Below are positions 8,717-18,327 of a stretch of 64,000 nt of DNA, in pieces (positions within the stretch are counted from its first letter, which is position 1; the number at the start of each line of letters is the position of its first letter). Both the position numbers and the translations under genes were made by a program. Source of the DNA: Pseudocolwellia sp049933045 (lineage in GTDB: Bacteria > Pseudomonadota > Gammaproteobacteria > Enterobacterales > Alteromonadaceae); the NCBI RefSeq assembly GCF_049933045.1, contig NZ_CP187926.1, forward strand, positions 310,001 to 374,000, read 5' to 3'. The notes beneath the pieces are model-generated. The model had not been told where the DNA came from. It worked only from the letters and a program-made list of their open reading frames with translations, and made no database searches.

Positions 8717-11062
8717 ATGAATTTATTCAGCTTTAAGGTAACTAAACTTTCACTTGTTCTATGTGCGGCACTATCGAGTCAGAGTCAGATAGTTAAAGCT
8801 CAGGAAAACGAGATAAACAGTGAGGCTGAGTTAACCATTGAAAAAATAGAAGTCGTTGGCCGAAGAATTTCTCAAAACGATCTCGCTATCGGTGTAGATA
8901 AAACTACCAATACAGTAGCCGTTACACGTGAAGAATTATTATCTTCTCCTGCGGGTATCTCAGGTTTGAAAATGTTAGAGAGTTTACCTGGTTTTAATGT
9001 AACAACAGATGGCGCTCTTGGACTTTATGAATTTGGTAATTCAGTGCAAGTAAGAGCATTTAACTTATCACAAATGGGCTTTGTATTAGATGGCATTCCC
9101 ATGGGGCGTTCAGATGCCTTTGGTGGTAGTCCTATTTTTCGATATGTAGACAATGAAAACTTAGGTTCAGTAGTTGCTTCACCTGGCGCTGGAGATGTAT
9201 CAGCACCAAGCTATTCTTCTTTAGGGCCTATCGCAGCATACTCAACTGTGAATCCTTCTGATGAGATGGGAGGTTTGATGTCAGTAACCATCGGTGATGA
9301 CAATTTACAACGAACCTTTGTCAAATTAGAAACTGGGAAAGTAGGAGGTTTTAGTGCTTACTTTAGTCGTTCAAAAACTGATAGTGACTTATGGCGAGGC
9401 CCTGGAACAATAGATAGAGAGCATATTGAAGCAAAAGCACTTTATGAGTTCGGTGATACTTGGCATGTTAAAGCTACATTAGTCGCAAATGATTTCTTTG
9501 ATTATGATTCTCCTTCAGCACCAGCATCTGTTTTTGAAGATAACTATGATTATGGGTATTTACCTTCTATTCCTGATGGTTGTATAGGTTCAGAGCCAGA
9601 TGTCTACGATTTTAATCAAGATGGTAGTATCGATGGAAATGACTTTACTCCTGTTTTTACTGGAAGTAATTGTACGCAGTATTTTGAAGACAGAATAAAT
9701 ATTCGAAATGATAAATTATATTCTTTGCAAGTAGGTGGAGATATTAGTGAAAACTTATCTTTCAAAGGAACATATTATTACGAAGATAAAGATGGTTATG
9801 GTGTTTCACCTGATACTTATTCAAATACATTAGGCATATATAATCGACAACTATCAGCTGGATTAGATGTTGTTCACCCTCGAGGTGTTCAATATGGATT
9901 ATCAGGCGTTGGAGGTATTCGTAAAGGATATGTGGCAGATTTTATTTATCACTTAGGTCAACATGTAATAAGTGCTGGTATATGGAGTGAAGATGATAAA
10001 TATACTCGAACACAGCAAAGGTTAAATAAGGAATCAGGTAGCGCTGATGGTGCTATTTTATCTGATGAGGTTGCTTATTATAGAAGACATTACACATCAA
10101 TACGTAATACGACTCAACTTTACATCAAAGATAGCATCAACTTGATGGACGATATGTTAACTCTAGAGATTGGCGTTAAGTCACTTCAAATTGATTATAG
10201 TATAGATGGGTACAGAGACTTTAATGATTATGAAATAGCTGGCGGACCAGGATACGGACCACAGTATAGAGAAGCTGAATATAAAGATCATTTTTTACCA
10301 ATGATTGGTGTTGTTTATGCTTTAAATAGCGATGATCAAGTTTTTGCATCATATGCTCAAAACTACGCTTTACCTGCAGGAACAGATGATATTTTTGATA
10401 ATGCTATTAGTTTTGATGCTAAGCAACCCGATGGTGAAGAGTCTGATAATTATGAGGTTGGCTACCGTACTAACCAAGAAGAATTTAACGCTGCAGTCGC
10501 ATTATTTTATACGAACTTTGATAATAGACTATTTGAAAGCAATGTTATTAACCCATCAACAGGGCAGCCCGAAGGCTTTTATTTAAATGGTGGTTCATCA
10601 GAAGCTTATGGTGTCGAATTAACAGGAGTGTTTCAGCCTGAAGTCTTTAACAAAGAACTCTATTTCAATACCAATCTTTCATACAAAAAAGCCACACTTA
10701 AAGATGGTTTTGGCAGTAACCCTGCAGGTAGCCAATTAGCAGACAGTCCAGAATGGTTATTTACAGGAGGGGTTACTTATGAACCAACAAGTTGGTTTGT
10801 TGCTAACGTCTCAGCTAAATATACAAGTTCGCGCTTTACTGACTATGGTGAAGCTATTGAATTAGATAGTTATACCGTTGTCAGTGCTTATCTTGATATA
10901 GGCGGTGAAAATGACTTTGGTATGCCAGATAACATGAGTATAAGGTTAAATGTAGATAATTTATTTAATAAAGAGGTACTTTCTTTTGCATTTACAGGGA
11001 CTAACTTTTATCGCCCATTAAACCCTAGAACAGTTCAAGCCTCTCTTACGATTGATTTTTAA
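8717..11062 (+). CDS. TonB-dependent outer-membrane receptor
   Basis: 781 residues. A signal peptide (cleavage near residue 28, ..VKAQ) is followed by a plug domain (about 50-170: IEVVGRR, LESLPGFNV, QVRAFN, FVLDGIPMG). The beta-barrel ends in a terminal Phe (LTIDF), as expected for BAM-assembled porins. It imports a substrate using TonB/ExbBD energy. Residues 298-309 (DFNQDGSIDGND) form a canonical EF-hand/dockerin-like calcium loop, probably extracellular. The next gene, 14 bases downstream, is an exported dipeptidase, so a peptide-like ligand is a reasonable inference; siderophore or other ligands are not excluded. Confidence 0.9.
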   Translation: MNLFSFKVTKLSLVLCAALSSQSQIVKAQENEINSEAELTIEKIEVVGRRISQNDLAIGVDKTTNTVAVTREELLSSPAGISGLKMLESLPGFNVTTDGALGLYEFGNSVQVRAFNLSQMGFVLDGIPMGRSDAFGGSPIFRYVDNENLGSVVASPGAGDVSAPSYSSLGPIAAYSTVNPSDEMGGLMSVTIGDDNLQRTFVKLETGKVGGFSAYFSRSKTDSDLWRGPGTIDREHIEAKALYEFGDTWHVKATLVANDFFDYDSPSAPASVFEDNYDYGYLPSIPDGCIGSEPDVYDFNQDGSIDGNDFTPVFTGSNCTQYFEDRINIRNDKLYSLQVGGDISENLSFKGTYYYEDKDGYGVSPDTYSNTLGIYNRQLSAGLDVVHPRGVQYGLSGVGGIRKGYVADFIYHLGQHVISAGIWSEDDKYTRTQQRLNKESGSADGAILSDEVAYYRRHYTSIRNTTQLYIKDSINLMDDMLTLEIGVKSLQIDYSIDGYRDFNDYEIAGGPGYGPQYREAEYKDHFLPMIGVVYALNSDDQVFASYAQNYALPAGTDDIFDNAISFDAKQPDGEESDNYEVGYRTNQEEFNAAVALFYTNFDNRLFESNVINPSTGQPEGFYLNGGSSEAYGVELTGVFQPEVFNKELYFNTNLSYKKATLKDGFGSNPAGSQLADSPEWLFTGGVTYEPTSWFVANVSAKYTSSRFTDYGEAIELDSYTVVSAYLDIGGENDFGMPDNMSIRLNVDNLFNKEVLSFAFTGTNFYRPLNPRTVQASLTIDF

Positions 11063-11076
11063 TTAAGGAACAATAA

Positions 11077-12303
11077 ATGTTGAAAAAAATATCTTTGGCG
11101 CTAATTAGTTCTTTCCTATGTGTGAGTAGCCAAGCTGAAAGTGATAATGTTTTCCATAATAGCCTAATGGTTTTAGATACTCACCTTGATACACCTGCGC
11201 TACTCGTCCGCCCTGGTTTTGATATTATGGAATCACACAGCCACGATAAAGACTTTTCTCAAGTTGATATACCACGAATGGAAAAAGGTGGGTTAGATGG
11301 TGGGTTTTGGGTTATTTATACACCGCAAGGTCCGTTGACTAAAGAGGGTTATCAAAGTAATCGTGATACAGCATTACTTAGATCTATGGCTATTCATAAC
11401 ATGGTAGAAAAACACTCTGATACCTTCGAGTTGGCTACTCTTGCTGAAGATGGACCGAGGATACATAAATCAGGTAAAAAAGTGGTTTATATCAGTATGG
11501 AAAACGCATACCCATTGGGTGAGGACATTAGTTTATTAACGACATTTTATAAAATGGGTTTACGGATGATGGGGCCGGTTCATTTTAAAAACAATCAGTT
11601 TGGAGATAGTTCAACCGATCCTGATGGACCTAAATGGGGAGGTTTATCTCCGTTAGGGAAAGAGTTAGTGAAAGAAGCTAACCGTTTGGGGATCGTATTA
11701 GACGGTTCTCATGGGCACGATGCTCTAGTGGTTGATTTAATAGAACAGTCGAAGACACCTATTATTTTGTCTCATACTGGAACAAAGGCCATATATGACC
11801 ATCCTCGTAATATTGACGATAAGTTATTAAGGAAGTTAGCCAAAAGTGGTGGTGTTATTCATGTAAATGCTTATAGCTCTTACTTAAAAAAGCTTCCACA
11901 AGATCCCAGCCGAAAAATAGCTTATGGTAAATTGTTTAAGTTGGTTGCTAATAAGTCATCAACGTTTAGTGCAAAGGAATGGCAAGAAGTGAATCAGAAG
12001 CGTTACGCTATTGATCAAGAACATCCTGAAGTTAAAGCAACTTTTGACGACTATATGGAACACTTTCTTCATATTCTAAAAATTGCTGGGCCAAAACATG
12101 TTGGCGTAGGGGCTGATTGGGATGGTGGTGGTGGTGTCGTGAAAATGATGGATATTGTTACTTTGCCTTTAATTACCCAACGATTGATAGATGAAGGTTA
12201 TAGTAAGCAGGATTTGGCAGATATTTGGGGGGAGAATGCATTAAGGCTAATAAAAAATGCTCAAGAGTATGCTGAAAACCTTAATAAAAATAATGCAGGT
12301 TAA
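11077..12303 (+). CDS. Exported membrane-dipeptidase-like protein (peptidase family M19)
   Basis: 408 residues with a signal peptide (MLKKISLALISSFLCVSSQA). The metal-binding HxD pair is His36/Asp38 in LDTHLDTP. Further family landmarks are ISMENA (bridging Glu), GSHGHD and LSHTGTKA (His ligands), and GVGADWDGGGG near residue 350. M19 enzymes are binuclear zinc peptidases that cleave dipeptides, including D-residue and beta-lactam-like bonds. It is expected in the periplasm or membrane-attached. With only 14 bases after the receptor stop it is almost certainly co-transcribed, suggesting uptake of a peptide that is then cut in the periplasm. Confidence 0.9.
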   Translation: MLKKISLALISSFLCVSSQAESDNVFHNSLMVLDTHLDTPALLVRPGFDIMESHSHDKDFSQVDIPRMEKGGLDGGFWVIYTPQGPLTKEGYQSNRDTALLRSMAIHNMVEKHSDTFELATLAEDGPRIHKSGKKVVYISMENAYPLGEDISLLTTFYKMGLRMMGPVHFKNNQFGDSSTDPDGPKWGGLSPLGKELVKEANRLGIVLDGSHGHDALVVDLIEQSKTPIILSHTGTKAIYDHPRNIDDKLLRKLAKSGGVIHVNAYSSYLKKLPQDPSRKIAYGKLFKLVANKSSTFSAKEWQEVNQKRYAIDQEHPEVKATFDDYMEHFLHILKIAGPKHVGVGADWDGGGGVVKMMDIVTLPLITQRLIDEGYSKQDLADIWGENALRLIKNAQEYAENLNKNNAG

Positions 12304-12387
12304 TGATTAAGTAATATTGGTTATAAAATTAAACGTTATTGATGATGACTTTATTATCTAATTAAAGTTAACAATCATAGCACTAAA

Positions 12388-12421
12388 ACAATAAAGGCTG
12401 CCGCAGGGGAGCCTTTATTGT
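12388..12421. terminator. Bidirectional terminator between the dipeptidase gene and radA
   Basis: A 12-base-pair stem, ACAATAAAGGCT (12388-12399) / AGCCTTTATTGT (12410-12421), has a 10-base loop. It lies between convergent genes. The AT-rich lower stem supplies the U-tract in either direction, but there is no long separate T-run. Confidence 0.75.
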
Positions 12422-12459
12422 CTATAGTGTTAATTTGAGCTTATAGAGCCAAATAATAT

Positions 12460-13839
12460 TTATTTTATTACTGTCAACAATTCATGAATGGTTTTAACTG
12501 GCGTTATCGTTGCACCTAAACCTTCCATCGACTTATGATAATTTCTAAAGGGAATAATTATTTGTGTAAAGCCATGTTGAGCAGCTTCTTTCACGCGCGG
12601 CACACCACTATCAATAGGGCGTACATCGCCATTCAAACTTAATTCACCCATAATACAAGTGCTTCTCGGTATAACAAAGTCATTCAAACTGCTAAGTAAT
12701 GCTGTAACCAAAGCTAGATCAATACAAGTCTCAAGTTCGTCAATTTTTAAGCCACCAACAATATTGAAAAATGTGTCGTGAAATATTTTCGTTTTTGTAT
12801 GTTTACGTAATATTCCCGTTAACATTTTTATACGATTCATATTTAAACCTACACAAACACGCTGAGGAAACTCAGCTTCTGTTTCTGTGGTTAAACATTG
12901 TATTTCTAATAATAGGTTTCGATTACCTTTTCGAATACAAGTAATTGCAGAACCTGGCGAGTCAGTCGTTGAACCCGATAAAAAGATCTCACTTGGGTTA
13001 TCGACACTCAACATGCCTTTTTCGCACATCTTAAAAATACCCACGGTATCTATATCACCAAAGCGGTTTTTATTGGCTCTTAATGTACGTATTTGTCCGT
13101 CATTAGTATCAATATGTAATAATGCATCAACGATATGAACTAAGGTTTGTGGACCCGCTATTTCGTTGTTTTTATTCACGTGAGCAATAAGAAACATGGT
13201 GACATTATTTTGCTTACAATACTGAGTGAGTAACTGAGCAGCACTTTTTACTTGTGAAGGTGAACCAGGGCTACCATTAGCATTTTCAGTAACCACGGCT
13301 TGAATAGAATCGATTACGGCAAATTTTATTTTGTTGGCATCTAACTCTTGAATAATAGCTTCAACGCTTGTTTCAGAAAGCAAATATAGAGAATCTTCGT
13401 TATAGCTGAGTTTTAAGCGCTGTACACGGTTTTTAAACTGAGAGAGTGACTCTTCCGCAGTACAATAAAGAGAGGCGGTTGTTTTCGACATACGAGCAAC
13501 AAGATCTGAAAGTAATGTGGTTTTACCTGCACCAGGATCGCCTGAAATAATATTAACTGAACCTGTTGTTACGCCACCACATAATACGCGATCAAGTTCA
13601 CCTATACCTGTTAGATGCTTTTCTGCTTCAGTAGACTCTATTTCATTTATCTTTTTAGAACCACCGCCAACTCCACCAGCATAGCCTCCGCTATTACCCG
13701 TTGATTTTTTAGTGCTAGCAGCTGAAACCTTCATTTCGGTTATTGTATTCCAAGCGCCACATTTACATTGACCTTGCCAGCGAGAATGGTTCATTCCACA
13801 ATCGGTACAAACAAATTCTATTTTTGATGGCTTTGCCAT
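12460..13839 (-). CDS. radA: DNA repair protein RadA (Sms), sequence-divergent
   Basis: 459 residues in the RadA order: a four-Cys zinc finger (Cys11, 14, 25, 27), a RecA-like ATPase with Walker A GDPGAGKTT (100-108) and Walker B FAVIDSIQ (about 173-180), the RadA signature KNRFG (257-261), and a Lon-protease-like C-terminal domain. RadA drives branch migration and processes recombination intermediates. Several positions differ from what I recall of the family: GAGKTT rather than GIGKST, CTAEES rather than VSGEES, and AHVNKNN rather than GHVTKEG. There is also a Gly-rich insert at about 48-62. It is divergently arranged with the PilZ gene, in the region where related species carry radA. Confidence 0.88.
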   Translation of the reverse strand: MAKPSKIEFVCTDCGMNHSRWQGQCKCGAWNTITEMKVSAASTKKSTGNSGGYAGGVGGGSKKINEIESTEAEKHLTGIGELDRVLCGGVTTGSVNIISGDPGAGKTTLLSDLVARMSKTTASLYCTAEESLSQFKNRVQRLKLSYNEDSLYLLSETSVEAIIQELDANKIKFAVIDSIQAVVTENANGSPGSPSQVKSAAQLLTQYCKQNNVTMFLIAHVNKNNEIAGPQTLVHIVDALLHIDTNDGQIRTLRANKNRFGDIDTVGIFKMCEKGMLSVDNPSEIFLSGSTTDSPGSAITCIRKGNRNLLLEIQCLTTETEAEFPQRVCVGLNMNRIKMLTGILRKHTKTKIFHDTFFNIVGGLKIDELETCIDLALVTALLSSLNDFVIPRSTCIMGELSLNGDVRPIDSGVPRVKEAAQHGFTQIIIPFRNYHKSMEGLGATITPVKTIHELLTVIK

Positions 13840-14249
13840 ATTACTTTACCTATTTATTACAATGTTAAATGGTGAGAGTTTTGTTCAGATTGAGTTATAT
13901 CAATATGTTTCATCATAATGTTAGTTATCATCTGATCTATACTTAATGTTATTCAACACAAGATACTCGTAGCATCGTCAAACTTCTGACTTCTTTGACT
14001 ATAGATATTTACTATATAGCTAAAGTTGAATGGCTACTTTCGAAGAGCTACAGCAGATAAACAGGTGCTTTTTTATTTGCTATGTTTTCTAAGGCACGGA
14101 AATTGCTGTATTTTGTATATTGTTTCGTGCTATAAATTTATTCGAGTATTTTTATATAACATGAACTCGGAATATTGGGTTTGTAAGCTTTTGATTTATA
14201 ATGCCTTACCCCTTAATTAATAGGGTTTAACTTATCTAGATGATTTTTT
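13840..14249. other. Upper part of the radA-PilZ intergenic region
   Basis: No convincing gene. A 64-codon ORF at 14026-14220 has no recognisable motif and no good ribosome site. An inverted repeat TACAGCA (14049-14055) / TGCTGTA (14104-14110) is present. Promoters for radA and for the PilZ gene should lie between 13840 and 14440, but none is clear. Confidence 0.4.
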
Positions 14250-14342
14250 ACCACCCTAATGTTGGTATTTAGTCCGTATACCAAGGAGTTTTTATGTACT
14301 AATAGCTGGCTATTAGCCATAAAAACAACGACGGTAGGTGGT
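14250..14342 (+). ncRNA. Candidate structured RNA leader (three-way junction) upstream of the PilZ gene
   Basis: Three helices nest into one fold. P1 is 14250-14258 with 14335-14342 (ACCACC / GGTGGT plus TA/TA, one bulged C). P2 is TTGGTAT (14262-14268) / ATACCAA (14278-14284). P3 is a 17-bp hairpin at 14288-14326 made of GTTTTTATG/CATAAAAAC and CTAATAGC/GCTATTAG with a small internal loop. Joining segments are 3, 3 and 8 bases. It ends 96 bases before the PilZ start. It does not match the GEMM c-di-GMP riboswitch core as I know it. Whether it is transcribed is unknown. Confidence 0.4.
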
Positions 14343-14438
14343 TAAATAACAATGTTAGGCATAATCGCTTATCCCGAGTTCAGGTTATATAACTTATATA
14401 CCGAATTGTTACTGCTTTTTAACTGATATACAAACTCA

Positions 14439-16892
14439 ATGACTAATAATTTTACTAAGTATAAAAAAATAATAGATTATTTTCGTGGAGAAGTGGCGAG
14501 TAAAGACTTTGAAACTAAGTTTGCTGCCAAATCTACTCAAATCCCTAAAAGTGAACGTTTCCTCCTAAAAATGGAGCTTAAACGTTTAGCTGCTCCTTGT
14601 TCACGTTTAGTTGATTTACGTGGTCTAGTTGATGGTGAATGTAAGCCATTTCAACATGAAGAACGCACGCATTTTTTAGATGATGTTGCCATTAAAGTGT
14701 TTAATGAAAATATTACGTTATATGGTATCTACACTGTAGGTGTTTACGAAGCGATAACGAATACTGATAATAATTTTAGGGTGATATATCAAAAAGAAAA
14801 AGCGGGTATAAAACCTATCTTAGATAAAAAACCTAAAGTACAAAAGGTTTTCGAAAAATCACAATATCCAGCGAAGTTATATAAATTTGGTGAATATCAT
14901 AATCGTTCAGAAGAACGTATGAATTTTTCCATTACGTTATTAGTGACGAGCCAAGAAGGTAAAGTTGAGTGTCATAGCTCTGATATCAGCGTTAATGGCT
15001 GTAGATTTAGATTGCCTAGCACAACAAAAATGCAAATTGGGCAAATCATCTCTATCCGGTTTTTAGGCTTAGAAGAAGAGTTCGAATTTGGCTCGTCAGA
15101 TATTTTTAACTACGAAGTTAAAAATATTCAACTTGTTGATACTCTTCAACTAGTGGGTGTGAAAAGAGTTTATGATGAAGATTACAAACGTGACGGCTTT
15201 AAACAGTTTTTATCAGGTTTTATTCAAGGAAATAAAAGACGCTATAAAATAAATTTAGATAATACTATTTCGGCTTTGCTTACTCGAAACTTTGAACAAT
15301 ATGTATTACCTAAATCGAATGAACTACCTGTTTTCCTTTCAGGTGAAGATGAATCTCTTCGTCCAAAATATGCTTTAACGTGTTTAAATAATCATAAAAT
15401 ATTTGAATATTGGCAAGATGAATGTAAAAACTCTACGCTGCATTTCTTAATTACCCCAGACAGAATCAAACGTTTGAAAAAAGCATTTGTTTTGGGTAAA
15501 TCATTACTTGTGTATAGCTTTATTCATCATAGCCAAGGTAAATCTTATTTTTATAGTGCAGATGAAGAACAGCTAAAAGACGACCAAGATTTTATGGCTG
15601 AGTTTCTTGGCTTTGCTGCCAATAAAGCCGACTTTGCTATTACAACGTTAACGCTTTCAGATGTTAAAAAAGATAAAGTTGATTCGTTTTATACCTTATC
15701 GGATTCATTAACGAAGAAGAATCAATATTTAAACCTGCCTGTTAGTGAAGAGAATCTACAAAAAATTGATGAACTTACCTATTTGGTTGTGGTAAATGAT
15801 ATTACTAATGCGAACTCAACCACTATTTACCAAGCTTTTCCTGCAGACAACATCAATGCATCTAAAATAAAAGCTTTTGGTCATAAGCGTATTAATACTC
15901 CTCGTACGGTTGAAGAAATAGGTATTAATTATCAAAATCATAGACAAGAGTCTCGCTTCAAGTTTCAAACGGATGTTGATGTAACCAATAACGAATTAAC
16001 TTTGCCTGCCCAATCTCTTGATTTTTCAGCGTCAGGACTAAAATTAGAGTTTGATGAAGCAACGGTTTTAAATAAAGGCGATGTCGTTCATTTATCCTTT
16101 ACAAACCTACAGAAAATCACTTCGTTATTTGATCTAAAATCTTTACCGTATGTGATTGTTAGAATAAATGAAAAGAAAACAATTATTAATCTTAGAGTTC
16201 AAATCGATAAGCATAAGCATATCGGCAAAGCCTTTTTTAAAGCGCTTATTGAAAAGAACAAAGATAAATTAACACCCGATGAATATGCCTCTATGGTGCA
16301 GGGACTTGTTAAGCCACTGCGCAATATTTATAGCAGTAGTTTAAGTATCCCTAACTTAATTATACAAACTAGCGGCAGTAGATATAAATTTGAAGCTCTT
16401 GGTTGTGCTCAAGAATATGGCAAGTTGATGCCTACCATGCGCGAGTTGAGCGACAAAGTAGGGCACTATAATTTATATCCTGTGCTAAGTAATTTAAGCA
16501 TGACCAATGATTTAATGCTGAATTTAAAGAAAATGCACGCTACTGATGAACCTATTAGTAAAGTTTTGTATGTTGCTGTTAATCCTGATGCTGAAAATAT
16601 AGAAGATCGTGTTATTACCAAGATCACTTCAGAATTAAATACGTTAAAACTACAGAATTTGTTTATGAAAGGGGCTTTAAGAAGAGGGCATTTCTTATGT
16701 TTACAATTAAAGCTTTCTAGAACAAACGTGCCTGACATGGATTACCTGAACCCAGAACTAAGCTATATAAGTTCATATGCGATACATAGAGGTAAACAAG
16801 TAGAGCAAGAGGTGTGGAATGTTGCTGGTGTTGTTCAGGTTCTTGATATTACACAAGAAGCCATGATGAGAATTAAACTAGGTATAAAATAA
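14439..16892 (+). CDS. Large protein with two PilZ domains (putative c-di-GMP receptor)
   Basis: 817 residues, no signal peptide and no obvious membrane segment. Two PilZ domains keep both halves of the c-di-GMP site: RSEER (156-160) with DISVNG (182-187), and RQESR (502-506) with DFSASG (528-533). The N-terminal (1-150), middle (250-495) and C-terminal (600-817) parts have no motif I recognise. It lies between radA and serB, a place where I recall Shewanella-type genomes carrying a PilZ gene, so it is probably ancestral in the order. Its role is unknown; a cytosolic c-di-GMP effector linked to motility or biofilm is inference. No clear Shine-Dalgarno precedes the ATG. Confidence 0.85.
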   Translation: MTNNFTKYKKIIDYFRGEVASKDFETKFAAKSTQIPKSERFLLKMELKRLAAPCSRLVDLRGLVDGECKPFQHEERTHFLDDVAIKVFNENITLYGIYTVGVYEAITNTDNNFRVIYQKEKAGIKPILDKKPKVQKVFEKSQYPAKLYKFGEYHNRSEERMNFSITLLVTSQEGKVECHSSDISVNGCRFRLPSTTKMQIGQIISIRFLGLEEEFEFGSSDIFNYEVKNIQLVDTLQLVGVKRVYDEDYKRDGFKQFLSGFIQGNKRRYKINLDNTISALLTRNFEQYVLPKSNELPVFLSGEDESLRPKYALTCLNNHKIFEYWQDECKNSTLHFLITPDRIKRLKKAFVLGKSLLVYSFIHHSQGKSYFYSADEEQLKDDQDFMAEFLGFAANKADFAITTLTLSDVKKDKVDSFYTLSDSLTKKNQYLNLPVSEENLQKIDELTYLVVVNDITNANSTTIYQAFPADNINASKIKAFGHKRINTPRTVEEIGINYQNHRQESRFKFQTDVDVTNNELTLPAQSLDFSASGLKLEFDEATVLNKGDVVHLSFTNLQKITSLFDLKSLPYVIVRINEKKTIINLRVQIDKHKHIGKAFFKALIEKNKDKLTPDEYASMVQGLVKPLRNIYSSSLSIPNLIIQTSGSRYKFEALGCAQEYGKLMPTMRELSDKVGHYNLYPVLSNLSMTNDLMLNLKKMHATDEPISKVLYVAVNPDAENIEDRVITKITSELNTLKLQNLFMKGALRRGHFLCLQLKLSRTNVPDMDYLNPELSYISSYAIHRGKQVEQEVWNVAGVVQVLDITQEAMMRIKLGIK

Positions 16893-16909
16893 AACGAGCT
16901 ATAAAATAT

Positions 16910-16938
16910 GAACGCGAGAAGGTTAACTTCTCGCGTTC
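16910..16938. terminator. Hairpin terminator between the PilZ gene and serB
   Basis: A perfect 12-bp GC-containing stem, GAACGCGAGAAG (16910-16921) / CTTCTCGCGTTC (16927-16938), has a 5-base loop. It lies between two convergent stops. On the minus strand it is followed by a T-rich run (ATATTTTAT), so it serves serB best. AT-rich near-repeats (TTAAATCACTTAAGT type) follow to 16980. Confidence 0.8.
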
Positions 16939-16976
16939 AGGTAAGTGACTTAAATCACTTAAGTAATTTAAATCAT

Positions 16977-18044
16977 TTAAGCTAACCAATGGATCATACA
17001 ATCTAAACCAGAGGTATTAATCGCTGTATCCGCTTTTGCTTTTACGATAGATTTTGCATGAAAGGCAATACCTAAGTTAGCGGCTTCCATCATAACTAAA
17101 TCGTTAGCACCATCGCCCATAGCAACCGTTTGCTGATGAGGAATATTGTACTCATTACTTAATAACGTTAAACATTCAGCTTTAACATTGGCATCAACAA
17201 CTCTGCCCAAAACTTTACCTGTTAACTTACCGTCAATAATTTCTAATGTATTTGCAAAAGCGGCATCTAACGAAAGCATGTCTTTTAAATGATCGGCAAA
17301 GTAAGTAAAACCACCTGATGCAATAGCTACACGCCATTGATGCTTTTTCAATTCAGTAATTAAGGTCTCTAAACCCATCATCAAAGGAATATCTTTAGCT
17401 ACGTCAGCCAGAATCTGTTCTGAGGCATTTTCTAAAGTAGCAACACGTTGGTATAAACTTTCAGAGAAATCTAACTGACCTTGCATTGCGAGCTCTGTAA
17501 CCGCTGAAACTTGCTCACCTACACCAGCTAATATGGCTATTTCATCAATACACTCAATTTCTATTGTGGTTGAATCCATATCCATCACTAATAGCCCTGG
17601 AGTTTCTAGTTTAGGAGCATTTAATAAAATAGCCGCTTCGATATTATTCGCTTCAGCAAATGAAATGAGTTTTTGTCGAGCTACGCTGATTTCGTCTACA
17701 GAAATAGCAAAGCGATAACTTATTAAGTTATTTCTATGGTTAATTGCTATTAATGCATTTAATGAAAGGTCACACGCTAAAGTTAACTCTGAAAATAGGG
17801 CAATAGATATATCACTAAAAACCACTAATTCAGTTGAGTTACCTACGTTAGCGCTAGGTGATGATTGCTCCACAGTACTAGCGATAGAAGTATCACATAA
17901 ACAGTTATCATCGATGGTGAAATTATTTGCTGTTAACGCCACGCTAAATGGAAAAGAACTTACTGTTTGAGCGGGTAATATTACTTGTGAAAGAGAAAAT
18001 GAATTAATGGTTTCTAAGGTAAATTTCTGCACGTTATTAGTCAC
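16977..18044 (-). CDS. serB: Phosphoserine phosphatase
   Basis: 355 residues. The HAD-family core starts with the nucleophile motif DMDSTT (Asp155, Asp157) and ends with GDGANDLVMM. Between them are IECIDEIA and GGFTYFADHL, characteristic of SerB. It hydrolyses phosphoserine to serine in the last step of serine synthesis. The N-terminal about 150 residues form the poorly conserved, ACT-like extension seen in gammaproteobacterial SerB. It is divergent from the YtjB-like gene, as in E. coli. Confidence 0.95.
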   Translation of the reverse strand: MTNNVQKFTLETINSFSLSQVILPAQTVSSFPFSVALTANNFTIDDNCLCDTSIASTVEQSSPSANVGNSTELVVFSDISIALFSELTLACDLSLNALIAINHRNNLISYRFAISVDEISVARQKLISFAEANNIEAAILLNAPKLETPGLLVMDMDSTTIEIECIDEIAILAGVGEQVSAVTELAMQGQLDFSESLYQRVATLENASEQILADVAKDIPLMMGLETLITELKKHQWRVAIASGGFTYFADHLKDMLSLDAAFANTLEIIDGKLTGKVLGRVVDANVKAECLTLLSNEYNIPHQQTVAMGDGANDLVMMEAANLGIAFHAKSIVKAKADTAINTSGLDCMIHWLA

Positions 18045-18327
18045 TTTTAAAGCCTACTTTGTATTGATATCTACCTTATATTCATCACTTGCCAATTGAT
18101 TAATTAGACTGAGTAAATAAGAGGTTAGATATTATCTAGTTTATTTAGCGTTTTGTTTAATACTATTATCTCGTCATTAGCACTTAATTATTTATTCATT
18201 TACTTATAAATAAGGTAAATATTGCGAAAAATGGTATCCATCGATAAAAAGATGTTCTCTAGTTATTTTAAATACATCAAGAACCCTCTATAGTGTATCC
18301 ATAGAGAAGCCAATATCATAGAGGATT

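Noticed and set aside
14026..14220. 64-codon ORF upstream of the PilZ gene
   Set aside because: No ribosome site, no conserved motif, and composition like the surrounding non-coding DNA.
14327..14355. GGTAGGTGG stretch suggesting a GEMM c-di-GMP riboswitch
   Set aside because: The other obligatory core (AGGGCAAA, GACGCAAAGCC) is absent, so only a short resemblance remains.
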